DNA from: Leisingera sp. ANG59
GTDB lineage: Bacteria; Pseudomonadota; Alphaproteobacteria; Rhodobacterales; Rhodobacteraceae
NCBI RefSeq assembly: GCF_013317235.1
Contig: NZ_WLCM01000001.1
Span: 321,552 to 385,551, forward strand
Reading direction: 5' to 3'
Length of the DNA: 64,000 nt
A model generated the notes under the pieces. It saw nothing but the letters and a program-made list of their open reading frames with translations. It was not told where the DNA came from and did no database searches. Positions 37,435 to 48,506 of the stretch are shown here, one piece after another. How positions within the stretch are numbered: position 1 is the stretch's first letter; each line of letters starts with the position of its first letter. A program made the position numbers and the translations under genes.

Positions 37435-38262
37435 TTAGAAGAACAGGCGGCCGTTTTCTCCGTGGTCGACAATCGACAGATTGCCCAGTGAAAAACTGCC
37501 GCCTGCGCCTGACAGACGGGCGACGAGAACACCGTCAGCGAAAACCAGAGCTGAGCCTTGGCCTTCACCGGTCCCGTCATCGTCCCGCGTGACCGAGAAT
37601 TCGGGAAGCGGTCCCTGGCCGTCATGCGAATACACCAGGACTTCTTCACTTGTATTGAAATCCGTCACAGTGACCGCGTCATCTTTAGCATCGATCCAGT
37701 CCCCTACAATTATCGAATCCTCGCCCTCACCGAGGGACACAATGTCCCCATCGCCGGCAATGACTGTGTCATCCCCATACCCCGCGTAAATTTCATCAGG
37801 ATCTGAATCTGTGTCTGCGCTCCAGTCAGGTTCCAGAAAAATGTCATCGTCAGGGTCTTCGAGAGCAATGTAGTCCCGTGCAGCTTGCACCGCCTGATCA
37901 GAGCCAACAGCACTGGTCGAGACAATCAAGTCGCCCCCCAAGTCTCCATAAATGGTGTCACTGCCGGTGCCGTCAATGATCAAGTCCGGGTCCGAACCGC
38001 CGCGCAGGAAGTCATTGCCTTCGCCGCCCACTAGCAAATCCTCTCCGTCCTGGCCGAACAGCCTGTCGTCGCCTCCGTTTCCGTCCACAATGTCGATGCC
38101 GTCCCCGGCAAAAACCGTGTCGTCGCCTTCGCCCCCAGCGATGTCATTATCTTCTTCTGTGCCGGTAACTTTTTCACCCTCCACGCCATCGTCATTATCG
38201 TCCAGCGCCAGTGCGATGCCGCCTATGGTCAGACCGATGCCAAGCAGAAGCAGTATTTCCAT
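37435..38262 (-). CDS. RTX-like calcium-binding repeat protein
   Basis: Extracytoplasmic repeat protein of 275 residues. The ATG at 38262 is preferred, as MEILLLLGIGLTIGGIALAL gives a hydrophobic N-terminal anchor or signal, immediately followed by the acidic DDNDDGVEG. Tandem nonapeptides follow at about residues 35-110 (GGEGDDTVF, GNGGDDRLF, GQDGEDLLV, GGEGNDFLR, GGSDPDLII), the GGxGxDxUx pattern that coils around calcium in RTX proteins. The C-terminal half is beta-rich with more Asp-Gly turns. No protease or lipase domain and no adjacent type I secretion genes are visible, so it is likely a small surface or secreted protein of unknown role. Confidence 0.82.
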   Translation of the reverse strand: MEILLLLGIGLTIGGIALALDDNDDGVEGEKVTGTEEDNDIAGGEGDDTVFAGDGIDIVDGNGGDDRLFGQDGEDLLVGGEGNDFLRGGSDPDLIIDGTGSDTIYGDLGGDLIVSTSAVGSDQAVQAARDYIALEDPDDDIFLEPDWSADTDSDPDEIYAGYGDDTVIAGDGDIVSLGEGEDSIIVGDWIDAKDDAVTVTDFNTSEEVLVYSHDGQGPLPEFSVTRDDDGTGEGQGSALVFADGVLVARLSGAGGSFSLGNLSIVDHGENGRLFF

Positions 38263-38493
38263 TTCTTCAATTCCATAGTTGCTGGCGGAGCACATTCAGC
38301 AAAACGCGCGGTAGTGAACCGCCAAATGAAAGTAAACTCCACTGTTCAGTATTGGGTTGCGCGGGTTCAGTCAAATACACTTAAATATTGAGCTGCTGGC
38401 GGAAACAGTTTCGCCCTGCAGCCTTCGAGTAGAGTAAGAGGGCGCTGTGCCTCTTGATTGGCAATCACTGCGCCGCCGGGACTACAATGGACA

Positions 38494-38520
38494 AAACGCC
38501 CCGCGAATTGCGGGGCGTTT
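38494..38520 (-). terminator. Rho-independent terminator of gltA
   Basis: Eleven-bp stem AAACGCCCCGC / GCGGGGCGTTT with a GAATT loop, 20 bp beyond the gltA stop; on the minus strand it ends in GTTTTGT. Confidence 0.88.
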
Positions 38521-38539
38521 GAAGCAGATGAAACTGGTT

Positions 38540-39835
38540 TTAGCGCTGTTCGATGTCGACGTAGTCGCGCAGGGTCTCGCCGAGGTACAGCTGGCGCGGG
38601 CGGCCGATCTTGTTCTGCGGGTCGGCGATCATTTCCTTCCACTGCGAGATCCAGCCGACAGTGCGCGACAGCGCGAAGATCGGGGTGAACATCGAGGTCG
38701 GGAAGCCCATCGCCTCCAGGATGATTCCGGAGTAGAAGTCAACGTTCGGGAACAGCTTCTTCTCGATGAAGTAGGGATCGTTAAGCGCGGTCTGCTCCAG
38801 CTCTTTGGCAACCTGCAGCAGCGGGTTGTCCTCGACGCCGAGAAGCTCCAGAACCTCGTCCGCGGACTGTTTCAGCACCTTGGCGCGCGGGTCGGTGTTC
38901 TTGTACACGCGGTGGCCAAAGCCCATCAGGCGGAACGGGTCGTTCTTGTCCTTGGCGCGGGCAATGTACTCCGGAATGCGGTCGACGGTCCCGATTTCCT
39001 TGAGCATCTCCAGGCAGGCCTGGTTGGCGCCGCCGTGGGCCGGGCCCCAGAGGCAGGCGATGCCGGCCGCGATGCAGGCAAACGGGTTCGCTCCGGAGGA
39101 AGACGCCAGGCGCACGGTTGAGGTCGATGCGTTCTGCTCGTGATCCGCGTGCAGGGTCAGGATACGGTCCATGGCCCGGCTGAGGATCGGGTTCACATGG
39201 TATTCCTCGGCCGGAACAGAGAAGCACATGTGAAGGAAGTTGGCCGCGTAATCCAGATCGTTGCGCGGATACACAAACGGCTGGCCGATCGAATACTTAT
39301 AGGCCATCGCGGCAATGGTCGGCAGCTTGGCGATCAGGCGGACCGCGGCAACTTCACGCTGCCAGGGGTCGGTCACATCCAGCGAGTCGTGGTAGAAGGC
39401 CGACATTGCGCCGACAACACCCACCAGGGTCGCCATCGGGTGCGCATCGCGGCGGAACCCGCGGAAGAAGTTGTGCATCTGCTCATGCACCATGGTGTGA
39501 CGGGTCACACGGGTCTCGAAATCCTCGAGCTGGGCTGCGGTCGGCAGTTCACCGTAAAGCAGCAGGTAGCAGACCTCGAGGTAGTGCGACTTGGACGCCA
39601 GCTGGTCGATCGGGTAACCGCGGTGCAGCAGCTCACCCTTGTCACCGTCGATATAGGTGATGGTGCTGTCGCAGCTGGCGGTGGAGGTGAAGCCCGGGTC
39701 ATAGGTGAACACACCTGCCTTTGCATAGAGCTTGCGGATGTCGACAACATCGGGCCCGGCCGTCGGCGAGAAAATGGGCAGCTCGTAAGATTCGCCATTC
39801 AGCGTGAGCGTGGCAGATTTCTGTGTCTCGGTCAT
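38540..39835 (-). CDS. gltA: Citrate synthase (type II)
   Basis: Condenses acetyl-CoA and oxaloacetate at the entry of the TCA cycle. The 431-residue product has the catalytic His segments [10 protein letters not shown] near residue 235 and [16 protein letters not shown] near 310, and the catalytic Asp in [15 protein letters not shown] near 365. Length and insertion pattern fit the hexameric, NADH-sensitive type II enzymes. GGAAGGGA precedes the ATG. It is followed downstream only by its terminator and shares no operon with gltX, 128 bp upstream. Confidence 0.97.
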   Translation of the reverse strand: MTETQKSATLTLNGESYELPIFSPTAGPDVVDIRKLYAKAGVFTYDPGFTSTASCDSTITYIDGDKGELLHRGYPIDQLASKSHYLEVCYLLLYGELPTAAQLEDFETRVTRHTMVHEQMHNFFRGFRRDAHPMATLVGVVGAMSAFYHDSLDVTDPWQREVAAVRLIAKLPTIAAMAYKYSIGQPFVYPRNDLDYAANFLHMCFSVPAEEYHVNPILSRAMDRILTLHADHEQNASTSTVRLASSSGANPFACIAAGIACLWGPAHGGANQACLEMLKEIGTVDRIPEYIARAKDKNDPFRLMGFGHRVYKNTDPRAKVLKQSADEVLELLGVEDNPLLQVAKELEQTALNDPYFIEKKLFPNVDFYSGIILEAMGFPTSMFTPIFALSRTVGWISQWKEMIADPQNKIGRPRQLYLGETLRDYVDIEQR

Positions 39836-39963
39836 AGATGTCCCTTCCTGTTGCAGGCACGAAAGCTGACCCGTCCGGGCGTCTTCATGCGGGGCAGCGC
39901 CTGCGCGGATTCGCGCAGGGGTTGTCGTATCAAAACAGGCTTTCCCGGGTGTTAAGACCGCAG

Positions 39964-41364
39964 TCAGCCTGTTGCGTCTTTGAGCCGGGCGAGGGTTTCC
40001 TCGCGGCCCAGAATCAGCATCATGTCGAACACCGAAGGCGTTACCGCCCGGCCTGCCAGCACCGCCCGCAAGGGGCCGGCCAGTTTACCGAACTTGGTAT
40101 CATGAGCTTCTGCAAATCCGTTCAGAAGCGCCTCCAGATCGTCACGGACCCAGCTAGCATTTTGCAGCTGCGGCGTCAATTCTTCCAGTATACCATCGGA
40201 TACAGAAGACAGGGCCTTTTCTGCCTTCCCGTCCCGTTCAAGAGGCCGTGAGGCCAGGATAAAATGCGCTTTTTCAAGCAGTTCAGGAAAAGTGCGCGCC
40301 CGGTCCTTGAGGCAATACATCGCACGCTCCAGCCCTTGTGACTGCGCGTCAGTCAGGGCGGGTTCCCCGGCAGCCGCCAGGTAAGCGCAGATTTCCTGCC
40401 GCAGTGCGGCATCATCGCTGATGGCAATGTGCTGGCCGCAGAGATTCTCCAGTTTCTTGGTGTCGAACCGGGCGGGACTTTTGCCGATGCCAGCGAGATT
40501 AAACCACTCTTTGGCCTGGCTGTCCGTAAAAAACTCGTCATCGCCATGCGACCAGCCAAGACGGGCCAGATAGTTGCGCATGCCTGCAGCCGGATAACCC
40601 ATCGCCTGGTATTCCTGCGCGCCAAGCGCGCCGTGGCGCTTGGAAAGCTTCTTGCCGTCGGCACCATGGATCAGAGGAATATGTGCCCAGACCGGAATGT
40701 CCCAGCCCATCGCCTGGTAGATCATCATCTGGCGGGCGGCATTGTTCAGGTGGTCATCACCGCGGATCACATGGGTCACGCCCATGTCGTGGTCGTCAAC
40801 CACCACCGCCAGCATGTAGACCGGTGTGCCGTCGGAGCGCAGCAGGATCATGTCATCAAGCTGGTCGTTGCGGATGGTCACATCGCCCTGCACCTCGTCC
40901 TTGATCACGGTGGCGCCGTCCTGCGGTGCCTTGATGCGGATCACGTAAGGCGCATCCGGGTGGCTGGCCTCATCCGCGTCGCGCCAGGGCGAACGGTAGA
41001 GGGTCGATTTGCCCTCGGCCTTGGCCTGATCGCGGAAGGCGGCGATTTCCTCCTGGGTGGCAAAGCACTTGTACGCTTTGCCTTCGGCCAGCAGTTGCTT
41101 GGCCACTTCAGCATGGCGGTCTGCGCGTTCAAACTGGCTGATCACCTCGCCGTCATGGTCCAGGCCCAGCCATTCCATGCCTTGCAGGATGGCGGCGGTA
41201 GCCTCCGGTGTGGAGCGTTCGCGGTCTGTGTCCTCGATCCGCAGCAGGAATTTGCCGCCCCTGCCGCGGGCATACAGCCAGTTGAACAGCGCGGTGCGGG
41301 CGCCGCCGATGTGCAAATAGCCGGTGGGAGAGGGCGCGAAACGGGTGACAACCGGTTGGGTCAT
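39964..41364 (-). CDS. gltX: Glutamate-tRNA ligase
   Basis: Charges tRNA-Glu (and in many alphaproteobacteria tRNA-Gln, later amidated). The 466-residue class I synthetase shows [19 protein letters not shown] (HIGH-equivalent HIGG) at the N terminus and [11 protein letters not shown] (KMSKS-equivalent) near residue 240. Length is normal. It is divergent from comEC with about 80 bp between the start codons. Many Roseobacters carry two gltX paralogues; whether this is the discriminating one cannot be told from this window. Confidence 0.95.
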   Translation of the reverse strand: MTQPVVTRFAPSPTGYLHIGGARTALFNWLYARGRGGKFLLRIEDTDRERSTPEATAAILQGMEWLGLDHDGEVISQFERADRHAEVAKQLLAEGKAYKCFATQEEIAAFRDQAKAEGKSTLYRSPWRDADEASHPDAPYVIRIKAPQDGATVIKDEVQGDVTIRNDQLDDMILLRSDGTPVYMLAVVVDDHDMGVTHVIRGDDHLNNAARQMMIYQAMGWDIPVWAHIPLIHGADGKKLSKRHGALGAQEYQAMGYPAAGMRNYLARLGWSHGDDEFFTDSQAKEWFNLAGIGKSPARFDTKKLENLCGQHIAISDDAALRQEICAYLAAAGEPALTDAQSQGLERAMYCLKDRARTFPELLEKAHFILASRPLERDGKAEKALSSVSDGILEELTPQLQNASWVRDDLEALLNGFAEAHDTKFGKLAGPLRAVLAGRAVTPSVFDMMLILGREETLARLKDATG

Positions 41365-41443
41365 GTGCAGGATTTACCTTTTGGAAACCATGTGAGGCGT
41401 AGTGTTTCCGCCTGTCTACCGGGCCAGAAGGCGGGGGGCAAGC

Positions 41444-43507
41444 ATGCGGCTTGGAGCTGCAGTCAGCGACGTTCTGCAACGCCAGCGCGGCAACCTGTTT
41501 CCCTGGGTGCCGGTGTTTCTGGGCGCGGGCATTGGCGTCTACTTCAGCCTGAAAATCGAACCAGGCACGGCAGCGATTGCCGCCCTGGCTGCAGCCGCTT
41601 TGCTTTTTGGCGCCTGCGCTTTGATGCAGCGGCCATTGGCGTTTCTATACTGGGTTCCAGCGCTGCTGGCGGCGGGGGTATGCCTGGCCTATGCACGCTC
41701 CCACCTGGTGGCCGCCCCGGTTCTGGATTTCCGCTATTACGGTCCGGTTGAAGGGCGGGTGGTTGCGGTAGACCGTTCGCCCACCGATGCGCTGCGGCTG
41801 ACGCTGGATCAGGTGCGGCTGGACCGGGTTGCGCTGGCTGATACGCCCGCCCGCGTCCGCATCTCCTTGAAAGGGCAGGAAGACATACCGCCACCCGGCG
41901 CGCGGGTGATGACCACCGGGCATCTGCTGCCGCCGCAGGGGCCGGTGGAGCCGGGCGGCTTCGACTTCCGCCGGCACGCCTGGTTCAAGCAATTGGGCGG
42001 GCTGGGCTATTCGCGGGTTCCGGTGCTGCTGGCGGAGGCCCCGGGTGATGACAAACCCGTTGAACAGCTGCGCAGATCGCTGGCCCGATATCTTCAGAAG
42101 CGGCTGCCCGGGGAAACCGGCGGGTTTGCCGCTGCTGTTACCGCCGGCGACCGCAGCGGCGTGGGCGAGGAGACTCTGACTGCGCTGCGGCAAAGCAACC
42201 TGGCGCATCTTCTGGCGATCTCCGGCCTGCACATGGGGCTGCTGACGGGTTTTGTTTTTGCAGCGCTTCGTACCCTGATGTGCCTGGTGCCTTGGATTGC
42301 GCTGCGCTGGCCGGTCAAGAAGATGGCGGCGGGTGCTGCACTGGCCGCCGGGGCCGGGTATCTGCTGCTGTCGGGCGGCAATGTGGCGACAGAGCGCGCC
42401 TTTGTCATGGTGGCGGTGATGTTCGGCGCGGTGCTGCTGAACCGGCGCGCGATCACCCTGCGGGCAGTGGCCGTGGCAGCGCTGATCGTGCTGCTGCGGC
42501 GGCCGGAAAGCCTGCTCAGCCCCGGTTTCCAGATGAGCTTTGCCGCCACCGCAGCTCTGGTGGCGGTGTTTGCTGCGCTCCGGGACGGAGAAGTACCGCT
42601 GGGGCCGCGCTGGCTGAGGGCTGTTGCGGCTCTGGTGATCTCATCTGCCGTGGCCGGAGCCGCCACCGCGCCATTTTCTGCAGCGCATTTTAACACCGTC
42701 CCGCACTACGGGCTGCTGGCGAACCTGTTGTCGGTGCCAGTGATGGGAATGGTAGTGATCCCTGCCGCCGTGATTGCGCTATGCTTGGCGCCCATCGGAT
42801 GGGAGTGTATCGGGCTAAAAGTAATGAAATGGGGTATGGACTGGATTCTGCTGGTGGCCCGGACCGTATCCGGACTTGAGGGATCGGTGTCGCATGTAGC
42901 TGTTCCGGGACCATGGGTGCTGCCTCTGCTTGCTGGCGGGTGTGTCTTTGCAGTGCTTTGGCAGGGGCGGCTGCGACTGGCGGGTCTGATCCCTTGCGCT
43001 TTCGCCTTCGGAATCTGGTCAATGGCGGAGCGCCCGCACATCCTGATTGCCGATTCCGGTGGGCTAGTCGGGGTGATGGTGGCCGAGGGCCGCGCGCTGT
43101 CGCGTGCCAAGGGGCAGGGCTTCACTGCAGGGATATGGCTGGAAAATGACGGCGATCCGGTGTCTCAGCCCGATGCCGCAGCCCGCTGGGCTGGAGGGCT
43201 GGACGGTCTGGCTGTGTGGCACGGTGCCGGGTTCCGCCTAGTTCACGCTCCGGGCAAACGCAAACTTGCCGCCGCAAGCGATTGTAAAAACAAGGATATT
43301 ATTGTTTCCACTATGCCGGGAAAGGGCCAATGCCTTCTGCTGACGCCGGAGGTGATGCGGCAGACCGGCAGCCTTGCCCTGACCCGGGAAGGCTTGCTGC
43401 TGACGGCGAGGGACGCGGCGGGCGAGCGTCTCTGGACAGCCTGGCGGCCTGAGGGGCGGGAGATCCGCCGCCTGCGGCTGCTGCTGAACAGGGGCGAAGG
43501 TCAGTAA
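41444..43507 (+). CDS. comEC: ComEC/Rec2 family competence protein
   Basis: Inner-membrane DNA-uptake channel candidate of 687 residues. ATG at 41444 follows GGGGGGC and yields a hydrophobic N terminus ([19 protein letters not shown]). The competence-domain signature [25 protein letters not shown] lies near residue 250 (quoted as [13 protein letters not shown]), with several transmembrane helices and a soluble OB-like domain ahead of it. The C-terminal part lacks a full metallo-beta-lactamase HxHxDH motif, so it appears to be a ComEC-N type without an intact nuclease domain. Its stop region overlaps lexA by 7 bp in opposite orientation. Whether the strain is naturally competent is not shown. 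Confidence 0.88.
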   Translation: MRLGAAVSDVLQRQRGNLFPWVPVFLGAGIGVYFSLKIEPGTAAIAALAAAALLFGACALMQRPLAFLYWVPALLAAGVCLAYARSHLVAAPVLDFRYYGPVEGRVVAVDRSPTDALRLTLDQVRLDRVALADTPARVRISLKGQEDIPPPGARVMTTGHLLPPQGPVEPGGFDFRRHAWFKQLGGLGYSRVPVLLAEAPGDDKPVEQLRRSLARYLQKRLPGETGGFAAAVTAGDRSGVGEETLTALRQSNLAHLLAISGLHMGLLTGFVFAALRTLMCLVPWIALRWPVKKMAAGAALAAGAGYLLLSGGNVATERAFVMVAVMFGAVLLNRRAITLRAVAVAALIVLLRRPESLLSPGFQMSFAATAALVAVFAALRDGEVPLGPRWLRAVAALVISSAVAGAATAPFSAAHFNTVPHYGLLANLLSVPVMGMVVIPAAVIALCLAPIGWECIGLKVMKWGMDWILLVARTVSGLEGSVSHVAVPGPWVLPLLAGGCVFAVLWQGRLRLAGLIPCAFAFGIWSMAERPHILIADSGGLVGVMVAEGRALSRAKGQGFTAGIWLENDGDPVSQPDAAARWAGGLDGLAVWHGAGFRLVHAPGKRKLAAASDCKNKDIIVSTMPGKGQCLLLTPEVMRQTGSLALTREGLLLTARDAAGERLWTAWRPEGREIRRLRLLLNRGEGQ

Positions 43508-44208
43508 GTGCGGATCAGGCCAACAAGGCGGCCCTGCACCTGGACCAAATCTTCAGGGTAGCGGCGGGTTTCATAGGCCGGATTAGCGGCCTCCAATGCG
43601 ATCATCGAACCCTCGCGGAAATACTTCTTCAGAGTTGCTTCCTGGCCTTCGACCAGTGCCACAACGATGTCGCCGTTGTCCGCGGCAGAGGCCTCGCGGA
43701 TCACCACGATGTCGCCATCGTTGATACCAGCCTCGATCATAGAGTCGCCCTTAACCTCCAGCGCATAGTGCTGGCCGGTGGCGGCGATCATGCCGCCCGG
43801 CACCGCCACCTGATGCGAGACTTGGCTGATCGCCTCGATCGGCACACCGGCGGCGATGCGGCCCATCACCGGCAGTTCGACTACTGCTTGGCGCAGCGGG
43901 TCAGCCGATGCCGGTGCCGGCGCCGTGGTCTTCGCCTGGCCACCCTCGATCACCTTGGGTGCGAAGCCCTGCGGCTCGCCGGTGCCGCCGAGGCTTTCGG
44001 GCAGACGGATGATTTCGATGGCGCGGGCACGGTGCGGCAGGCGGCGGATGAAGCCGCGTTCCTCCAGCGCCGTGATCAGCCTGTGAATGCCGGATTTCGA
44101 CCTGAGGTCGAGTTCGGTCTTCATTTCGTCAAAGCTGGGGGGCACGCCATCGCGCTGCAGGCGTTTGTGAATGAATTCCAGCAGTTGAAGTTGCTTCTTT
44201 GTGAGCAT
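43501..44208 (-). CDS. lexA: LexA repressor
   Basis: Master repressor of the SOS response, 235 residues. An N-terminal winged HTH ([34 protein letters not shown] in parts) binds DNA; the autocleavage site lies at [12 protein letters not shown] near residue 117, with catalytic Ser in [11 protein letters not shown] near 155 and Lys in [11 protein letters not shown] near 192. A matching SOS box overlaps its promoter, so it represses itself. The HTH resembles alphaproteobacterial LexA, which recognises GTTC-N7-GTTC. Confidence 0.96.
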   Translation of the reverse strand: MLTKKQLQLLEFIHKRLQRDGVPPSFDEMKTELDLRSKSGIHRLITALEERGFIRRLPHRARAIEIIRLPESLGGTGEPQGFAPKVIEGGQAKTTAPAPASADPLRQAVVELPVMGRIAAGVPIEAISQVSHQVAVPGGMIAATGQHYALEVKGDSMIEAGINDGDIVVIREASAADNGDIVVALVEGQEATLKKYFREGSMIALEAANPAYETRRYPEDLVQVQGRLVGLIRTY

Positions 44209-44240
44209 CGCCGCGCCCTCCGTGCCTCAGGTTTTCTTTT

Positions 44241-44269
44241 GTTCTACGCATGTTCACGTTTTGTGTCAA
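44241..44269 (-). promoter_or_regulatory. lexA promoter with alphaproteobacterial SOS box
   Basis: A GTTC-N7-GTTC element at 44241-44255 is the alphaproteobacterial LexA box. On the minus strand TTGACA (44264-44269) and TAGAAC (44241-44246) are separated by 17 bp, and the box overlaps the -10 element, ideal for repression. It lies 33 bp upstream of the lexA start codon. Confidence 0.88.
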
Positions 44270-44354
44270 CATTGCTGTATCCCTTTGGCGTCGAGGGAAC
44301 ACGCCGTAGGCGGGTGCCTACGGTGAGAGTATTTTTGCATAGAATGAAGTGCGT

Positions 44355-45527
44355 TCAGATCGGCAGGTAGTGCACTGTTTCGCCTGCTGCACGGGCGCCA
44401 TCGCCCGGCGCGCGCACAAGCAGGGCGTTGGCGGCCGCCAGAACGGTGAGCAACGAACTGTCCTGGTTTTCAAAAGCAGTCAGCTGGCCGTTTACGACCT
44501 GTGCCCGCATGTAGTGTTCGCGCGGGCCATTTTCTGGCAGGGCGGCTGCCAGCAAAGCATGCCGCAGTTGTGCTGCCTCTGCAGGCAGGCCCTGCATCGC
44601 CCGGATCATGGGCGCCAGAAAGACATGGCCACAGACCATGGCAGACACCGGATTGCCAGGCAGGCCGACCATCGCGGCGGCGCCCATCCGGCCGGCCATC
44701 AGCGGCTTCCCGGGGCGCATGGCGACCTTGTAAAAGCTTCGCTCCATGCCGAGGTCCTGCGCCACCTTGCCAACCAGATCGTGGTCGCCCACTGAGGCGC
44801 CGCCGATGGTCACCACCAGATCCGCGCCCTCTGCCAGCTCAAATGCGGTACGCAAGGAGCTTTCGGTGTCGCGGGCGATCGGCAGGATGCGGGCGCGGGC
44901 GCCCAGATCCTCGAGCATCGCCTTGAGGCCGAAGGTGTTGGAAGCGATGATCTGGTCCGGCCCCGGCGTGCCGCCGGGCATCACCAGCTCGTCGCCGGTG
45001 GAGATCAGCGCGATTTCCGGGCGGCGGGTGACGGGGACCGAAGGAATGTTCATCGCGGCCAGCAGGGCGATGTCCGCAGGCGTCAGCAGCTTGGGTGCGC
45101 TGACGGTCTGGCCATCGGTGAAATCACCGCCGCGGGGGCGGATATTGTGGTTGCTGCCGGGCTCATCCGTGATGGTGATGAGGTCGCCGTTGCGGGTCAC
45201 ATCCTCTTGAATGACAACGAAACTTGCGCCTTCGGGCACCGGGGCGCCTGTGAAGATCCGCACCGCCTGGCCAGCCCCGGCGCGGCCGCGGAATGCGTGG
45301 CCGGCAGCGGCCTCGCCGATCACCTTGAACATGGCGTGCAGCTCAACCTCGGCGGCGTTGACCGCATAGCCGTCCATGGCGGAGGCGGAGAACGGCGGCT
45401 GGTCGCGGCGGGCCTGCACATCGCGGGCAAGCACCCGGCCTGCGGCCTGGTCCAGCGGCACTTCCTCGGTCTCCAACTGGCTGACAAGCGCCAGAAGATG
45501 TGCGCGGGCTTCACTGACGGGGATCAT
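44355..45527 (-). CDS. moeA: Molybdopterin molybdenumtransferase MoeA
   Basis: Inserts molybdate into adenylylated molybdopterin. The 390-residue protein carries [13 protein letters not shown] near residue 40, IISTGDEL-type segments ([12 protein letters not shown]) near 180, the MPT-binding [13 protein letters not shown] near 240 and [13 protein letters not shown] near 290. It starts directly after moaC's stop codon, so the two are translationally coupled. lexA follows 146 bp later with its own promoter. Confidence 0.94.
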   Translation of the reverse strand: MIPVSEARAHLLALVSQLETEEVPLDQAAGRVLARDVQARRDQPPFSASAMDGYAVNAAEVELHAMFKVIGEAAAGHAFRGRAGAGQAVRIFTGAPVPEGASFVVIQEDVTRNGDLITITDEPGSNHNIRPRGGDFTDGQTVSAPKLLTPADIALLAAMNIPSVPVTRRPEIALISTGDELVMPGGTPGPDQIIASNTFGLKAMLEDLGARARILPIARDTESSLRTAFELAEGADLVVTIGGASVGDHDLVGKVAQDLGMERSFYKVAMRPGKPLMAGRMGAAAMVGLPGNPVSAMVCGHVFLAPMIRAMQGLPAEAAQLRHALLAAALPENGPREHYMRAQVVNGQLTAFENQDSSLLTVLAAANALLVRAPGDGARAAGETVHYLPI

Positions 45528-45998
45528 TTACGCCTCATACCTGCCTGACTTTCCGCCATCTTTCAGCGTGACGCGGATGCCGCCGATCTGCATCGCCTTG
45601 TCCACGGCCTTGGCCATATCATAGACAGTGAGCGCGGCGGTGGAGACGGCGGTCAGCGCTTCCATCTCTACCCCGGTCTGGCCGGTTGTCTTGACCGTGG
45701 CCAAGATCCGAACGCCGGGCAGGTCAGGGGCCAGAGTCAGATCAACAGTGACCTTGGTCACCGGCAGCGGGTGGCAGAGCGGGATCAGATCAGGTGTCTT
45801 CTTCGCACCCATGATGCCGGCCAGGCGGGCCACTGACAGCACATCGCCCTTCTTGGCGCGGCCTTCGGCGATGATGTCAAAGGTTTCCTGCGCCATGGTG
45901 ATGTGGCCCTCGGCGGTAGCGATGCGCGAGGTCACCGCCTTATCGGAGACATCGACCATATGGGCATCGCCCTTGTTGTCGAAATGCGTAAGGCTCAT
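45528..45998 (-). CDS. moaC: Cyclic pyranopterin monophosphate synthase MoaC
   Basis: Second enzyme of molybdenum cofactor synthesis, converting 3',8-cH2GTP to cPMP. The 156-residue protein has [13 protein letters not shown] near residue 13, [13 protein letters not shown] near 72 and [20 protein letters not shown] near 108, all hallmark MoaC segments. The GGGAGG ribosome site (GAGGATCCC region) precedes the ATG. It sits between trpC (11 bp upstream) and moeA (contiguous). Confidence 0.95.
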   Translation of the reverse strand: MSLTHFDNKGDAHMVDVSDKAVTSRIATAEGHITMAQETFDIIAEGRAKKGDVLSVARLAGIMGAKKTPDLIPLCHPLPVTKVTVDLTLAPDLPGVRILATVKTTGQTGVEMEALTAVSTAALTVYDMAKAVDKAMQIGGIRVTLKDGGKSGRYEA

Positions 45999-46009
45999 GG
46001 GATCCTCCC

Positions 46010-46822
46010 TTACATCATGCCCGGCATCAGCGGATCGGAAATCAGCGCGCGGGTTGCCGCGGCCACGTCGTCCTGGCGCATCAGGCTTTCGCCGATGAGG
46101 AAGGTGCGGGCGCCGTAGCGGGCCATGTCGCTGAGATCAGCGGGTGTGAACAGACCGCTTTCGCAGACGATGGTGCGGTCAGCAGGCACCATGCGGGACA
46201 GGGTCCGGGTGGTGTCCAGCGTCGTCTCAAACGTCTTGAGATTGCGGTTGTTGATGCCCATCAGCGGCGACTTCAGATTGCAGGCACGCTCCAGCTCTTC
46301 AGCGTCATGCACCTCCAGCAGCACATCCATGCCCCATTCAAAGGCGCTTTCCTCCAGCTCCTGCGCCTGGGCGTCGGAAACGGAAGCGAGGATGATCAGG
46401 ATGCAGTCGGCGCCTAGCGCGCGGGCTTCGGCCACCTGGTAGGTGTCATACATGAAGTCCTTGCGCAGCGCAGGCAGGGAGCAGGCGTCGCGGGCTTGGG
46501 TGAGAAACTCCTTGGCGCCCTGGAAGCTGGGGGTGTCGGTCAGCACCGACAGGCAGGTGGCGCCGCCGTCCTCATAGGCTTTGGCCAGTTCCGCCGGTTC
46601 GAAATCGGGGCGGATCAAGCCCTTGGAGGGGCTGGCTTTCTTGATCTCGGCAATCAGGCCGTAACCGGTACGGCTGGCCTGCATCAGGCTTTCGGCAAAG
46701 CCGCGCACCGGGGAGGCCTCGCGCGCATCGGCCTCGACCGCTTCCAGCGGTTTGGCGGCCTTGTCTGCGGCCACTTCTTCGAGCTTGTAGGCCTTGATCT
46801 TGTCGAGCACGTTTTCGGTCAT
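46010..46822 (-). CDS. trpC: Indole-3-glycerol phosphate synthase
   Basis: Closes the indole ring in tryptophan synthesis. The 270-residue TIM barrel has [13 protein letters not shown] near residue 55, [15 protein letters not shown] near 113, [15 protein letters not shown] near 180 and [11 protein letters not shown] near 215, which provide catalytic Lys, Glu and Asn residues. The PRA-isomerase (TrpF) domain found fused in enterics is absent. Its start overlaps the ung stop by 4 bp. Confidence 0.96.
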   Translation of the reverse strand: MTENVLDKIKAYKLEEVAADKAAKPLEAVEADAREASPVRGFAESLMQASRTGYGLIAEIKKASPSKGLIRPDFEPAELAKAYEDGGATCLSVLTDTPSFQGAKEFLTQARDACSLPALRKDFMYDTYQVAEARALGADCILIILASVSDAQAQELEESAFEWGMDVLLEVHDAEELERACNLKSPLMGINNRNLKTFETTLDTTRTLSRMVPADRTIVCESGLFTPADLSDMARYGARTFLIGESLMRQDDVAAATRALISDPLMPGMM

Positions 46823-47490
46823 ACCGGCGTCTCCGTTCCTGCATTCCAGTCTATGGCAGTTTCACCGCGGGCGGCGAGCCAATTGTTCACTTTTGAAAAG
46901 GGCCGGGACCCGAAGAAGCCGCGCCGCGCCGACAAGGGCGAGGGATGGGCGGTTTTCAGGATCAGGTGATCGCCCGGTTTGATATGTTTTTCAAGCTTTT
47001 GCGCGGCATTTCCCCACAGAATGTATGCCGTTGGGGTTTCCGAGGTCAGCGCCAGCACTTGATGCACCAGATGGTGCCATCCAAGGTGCTTGTGGCCGTT
47101 TGCCTCTCCCGCCGGGACCGACAGGGCGGTGTTCAGCAGCAGAACGCCCTGACGCGCCCAAGGGCGCAGGTCCGCGCTTGCACGGGTTACGCCAAGATCC
47201 TCCTGCAGTTCCTTGTAAATATTGGACAAGGATCGGGGAAACGGGCGCACATGCGGTTCGGCCGAGAAGGCCAGCCCGTGGGCGTGGCCGGGGGTCGGAT
47301 AGGGGTCCTGGCCGAGGATCACCACCCGTGTGTCCTCAGGCCGGGTCATCTCCAGCGACGCAAACCGCTGGTGCGCCGGCGGCAGGATGACCCGGCCATC
47401 CGCTGCGATTGCAGCGGAGATACCGGGCCAGCGGTCATTGAAAAAGGGCAGGCTGGACCAAGTACCCAGCCCCTGCGGAAGGTCGGTCAT
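46819..47490 (-). CDS. ung: Uracil-DNA glycosylase (family 1)
   Basis: Removes uracil from DNA, starting base-excision repair. The 223-residue protein shows [20 protein letters not shown] near residue 57 (catalytic Asp of GQDPYP), [11 protein letters not shown] near 116 and the minor-groove loop [13 protein letters not shown] near 185 with catalytic His. It is locked into the trp genes: its start overlaps the trpD stop by 4 bp and its stop overlaps the trpC start by 4 bp. It therefore shares the trp transcript. Confidence 0.95.
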   Translation of the reverse strand: MTDLPQGLGTWSSLPFFNDRWPGISAAIAADGRVILPPAHQRFASLEMTRPEDTRVVILGQDPYPTPGHAHGLAFSAEPHVRPFPRSLSNIYKELQEDLGVTRASADLRPWARQGVLLLNTALSVPAGEANGHKHLGWHHLVHQVLALTSETPTAYILWGNAAQKLEKHIKPGDHLILKTAHPSPLSARRGFFGSRPFSKVNNWLAARGETAIDWNAGTETPV

Positions 47491-48506
47491 GCGGCTGAGG
47501 TGATCCGGGCCAGCGCCTCGACTTTGGCCTTGGCGGCACCGCTGTCGATCGACTCCGCAGCGCGGGCTACGCCTTCCCTGAGATCGGCAGCCTTGCCCGC
47601 GACAACCAGCGCAGCGGCGGCGTTCAGCAGCACCGCGTCGCGGTAGGCCGAGGGGGTTCCCTGCAGCAGCACGCGGAAGGCCATGGCGTTTTCTTCCGGG
47701 GTGCCGCCGACGATCTTGTCGAAGGAATGCACCGGCAGGCCCGCGTCCTCCGGGTGCAGTTCAACCTCGCGGATTTCGCCATCTTCCTCCAGCGCCGAGA
47801 CCCAGCTGACACCGGTGATGGTCAGCTCATCGGTGCCGTCGGAGCCGTGCACCAGCCAGGCGCGCTCGGAGCCGAGAGCCTTGAGGGTTTCGGCCATCGG
47901 GCGGATCATCTCGCGGCTGAAGGCGCCGGTCAGCTGCCGCTTGACGCCGGCCGGATTGGTGAGAGGGCCGAGGATATTGAAGATGGTGCGGGTTCCCAGC
48001 TCTTGCCGGGTCGGCATCACATGCGCCACCGCCGGGTGGTGCATTGGCGCCATCATGAAACCGATGCCTGCCTCATTGATTGCCTTTTCAACAACTTCCG
48101 GGCCAACCATCACGTTGATGCCCATCTGGGACTGCATGTCGGCAGTTCCGGACTTGGAGCTCAGATTGCGGTTTCCGTGTTTGGCAACGACCACGCCTGC
48201 ACCCGCTGCCACAAAGGCAGTAGCAGTGGAGATATTCAAGGTGTTCTTGCCATCGCCGCCGGTGCCGACGATGTCCATGGCGCCTGCGGGGGCCTTGACC
48301 GGGTTGCATTTGGACCGCATCACGGCGGCGGCGGCCGCGTATTCATCGACGCTTTCGCCGCGGGTGCGCATCGCCATCAAAAGCCCGCCGATCTGGCTGG
48401 GCGTGGCTTCGCCCTCAAACAGCAGCGTGAAGGCCTTTTCGGCTTCTTCGCGGGTCAGTGAACGTTCGGCGGCGGCGCCGATCAGCGGCTTCAGCTGGTC
48501 GCTCAT
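47487..48506 (-). CDS. trpD: Anthranilate phosphoribosyltransferase
   Basis: Attaches phosphoribose to anthranilate. The 339-residue protein has the PRPP-binding [18 protein letters not shown] near residue 85, [20 protein letters not shown] near 115 and [19 protein letters not shown] near 155. Length is normal. It overlaps trpG's stop and ung's start by 4 bp each. Confidence 0.96.
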   Translation of the reverse strand: MSDQLKPLIGAAAERSLTREEAEKAFTLLFEGEATPSQIGGLLMAMRTRGESVDEYAAAAAVMRSKCNPVKAPAGAMDIVGTGGDGKNTLNISTATAFVAAGAGVVVAKHGNRNLSSKSGTADMQSQMGINVMVGPEVVEKAINEAGIGFMMAPMHHPAVAHVMPTRQELGTRTIFNILGPLTNPAGVKRQLTGAFSREMIRPMAETLKALGSERAWLVHGSDGTDELTITGVSWVSALEEDGEIREVELHPEDAGLPVHSFDKIVGGTPEENAMAFRVLLQGTPSAYRDAVLLNAAAALVVAGKAADLREGVARAAESIDSGAAKAKVEALARITSAA

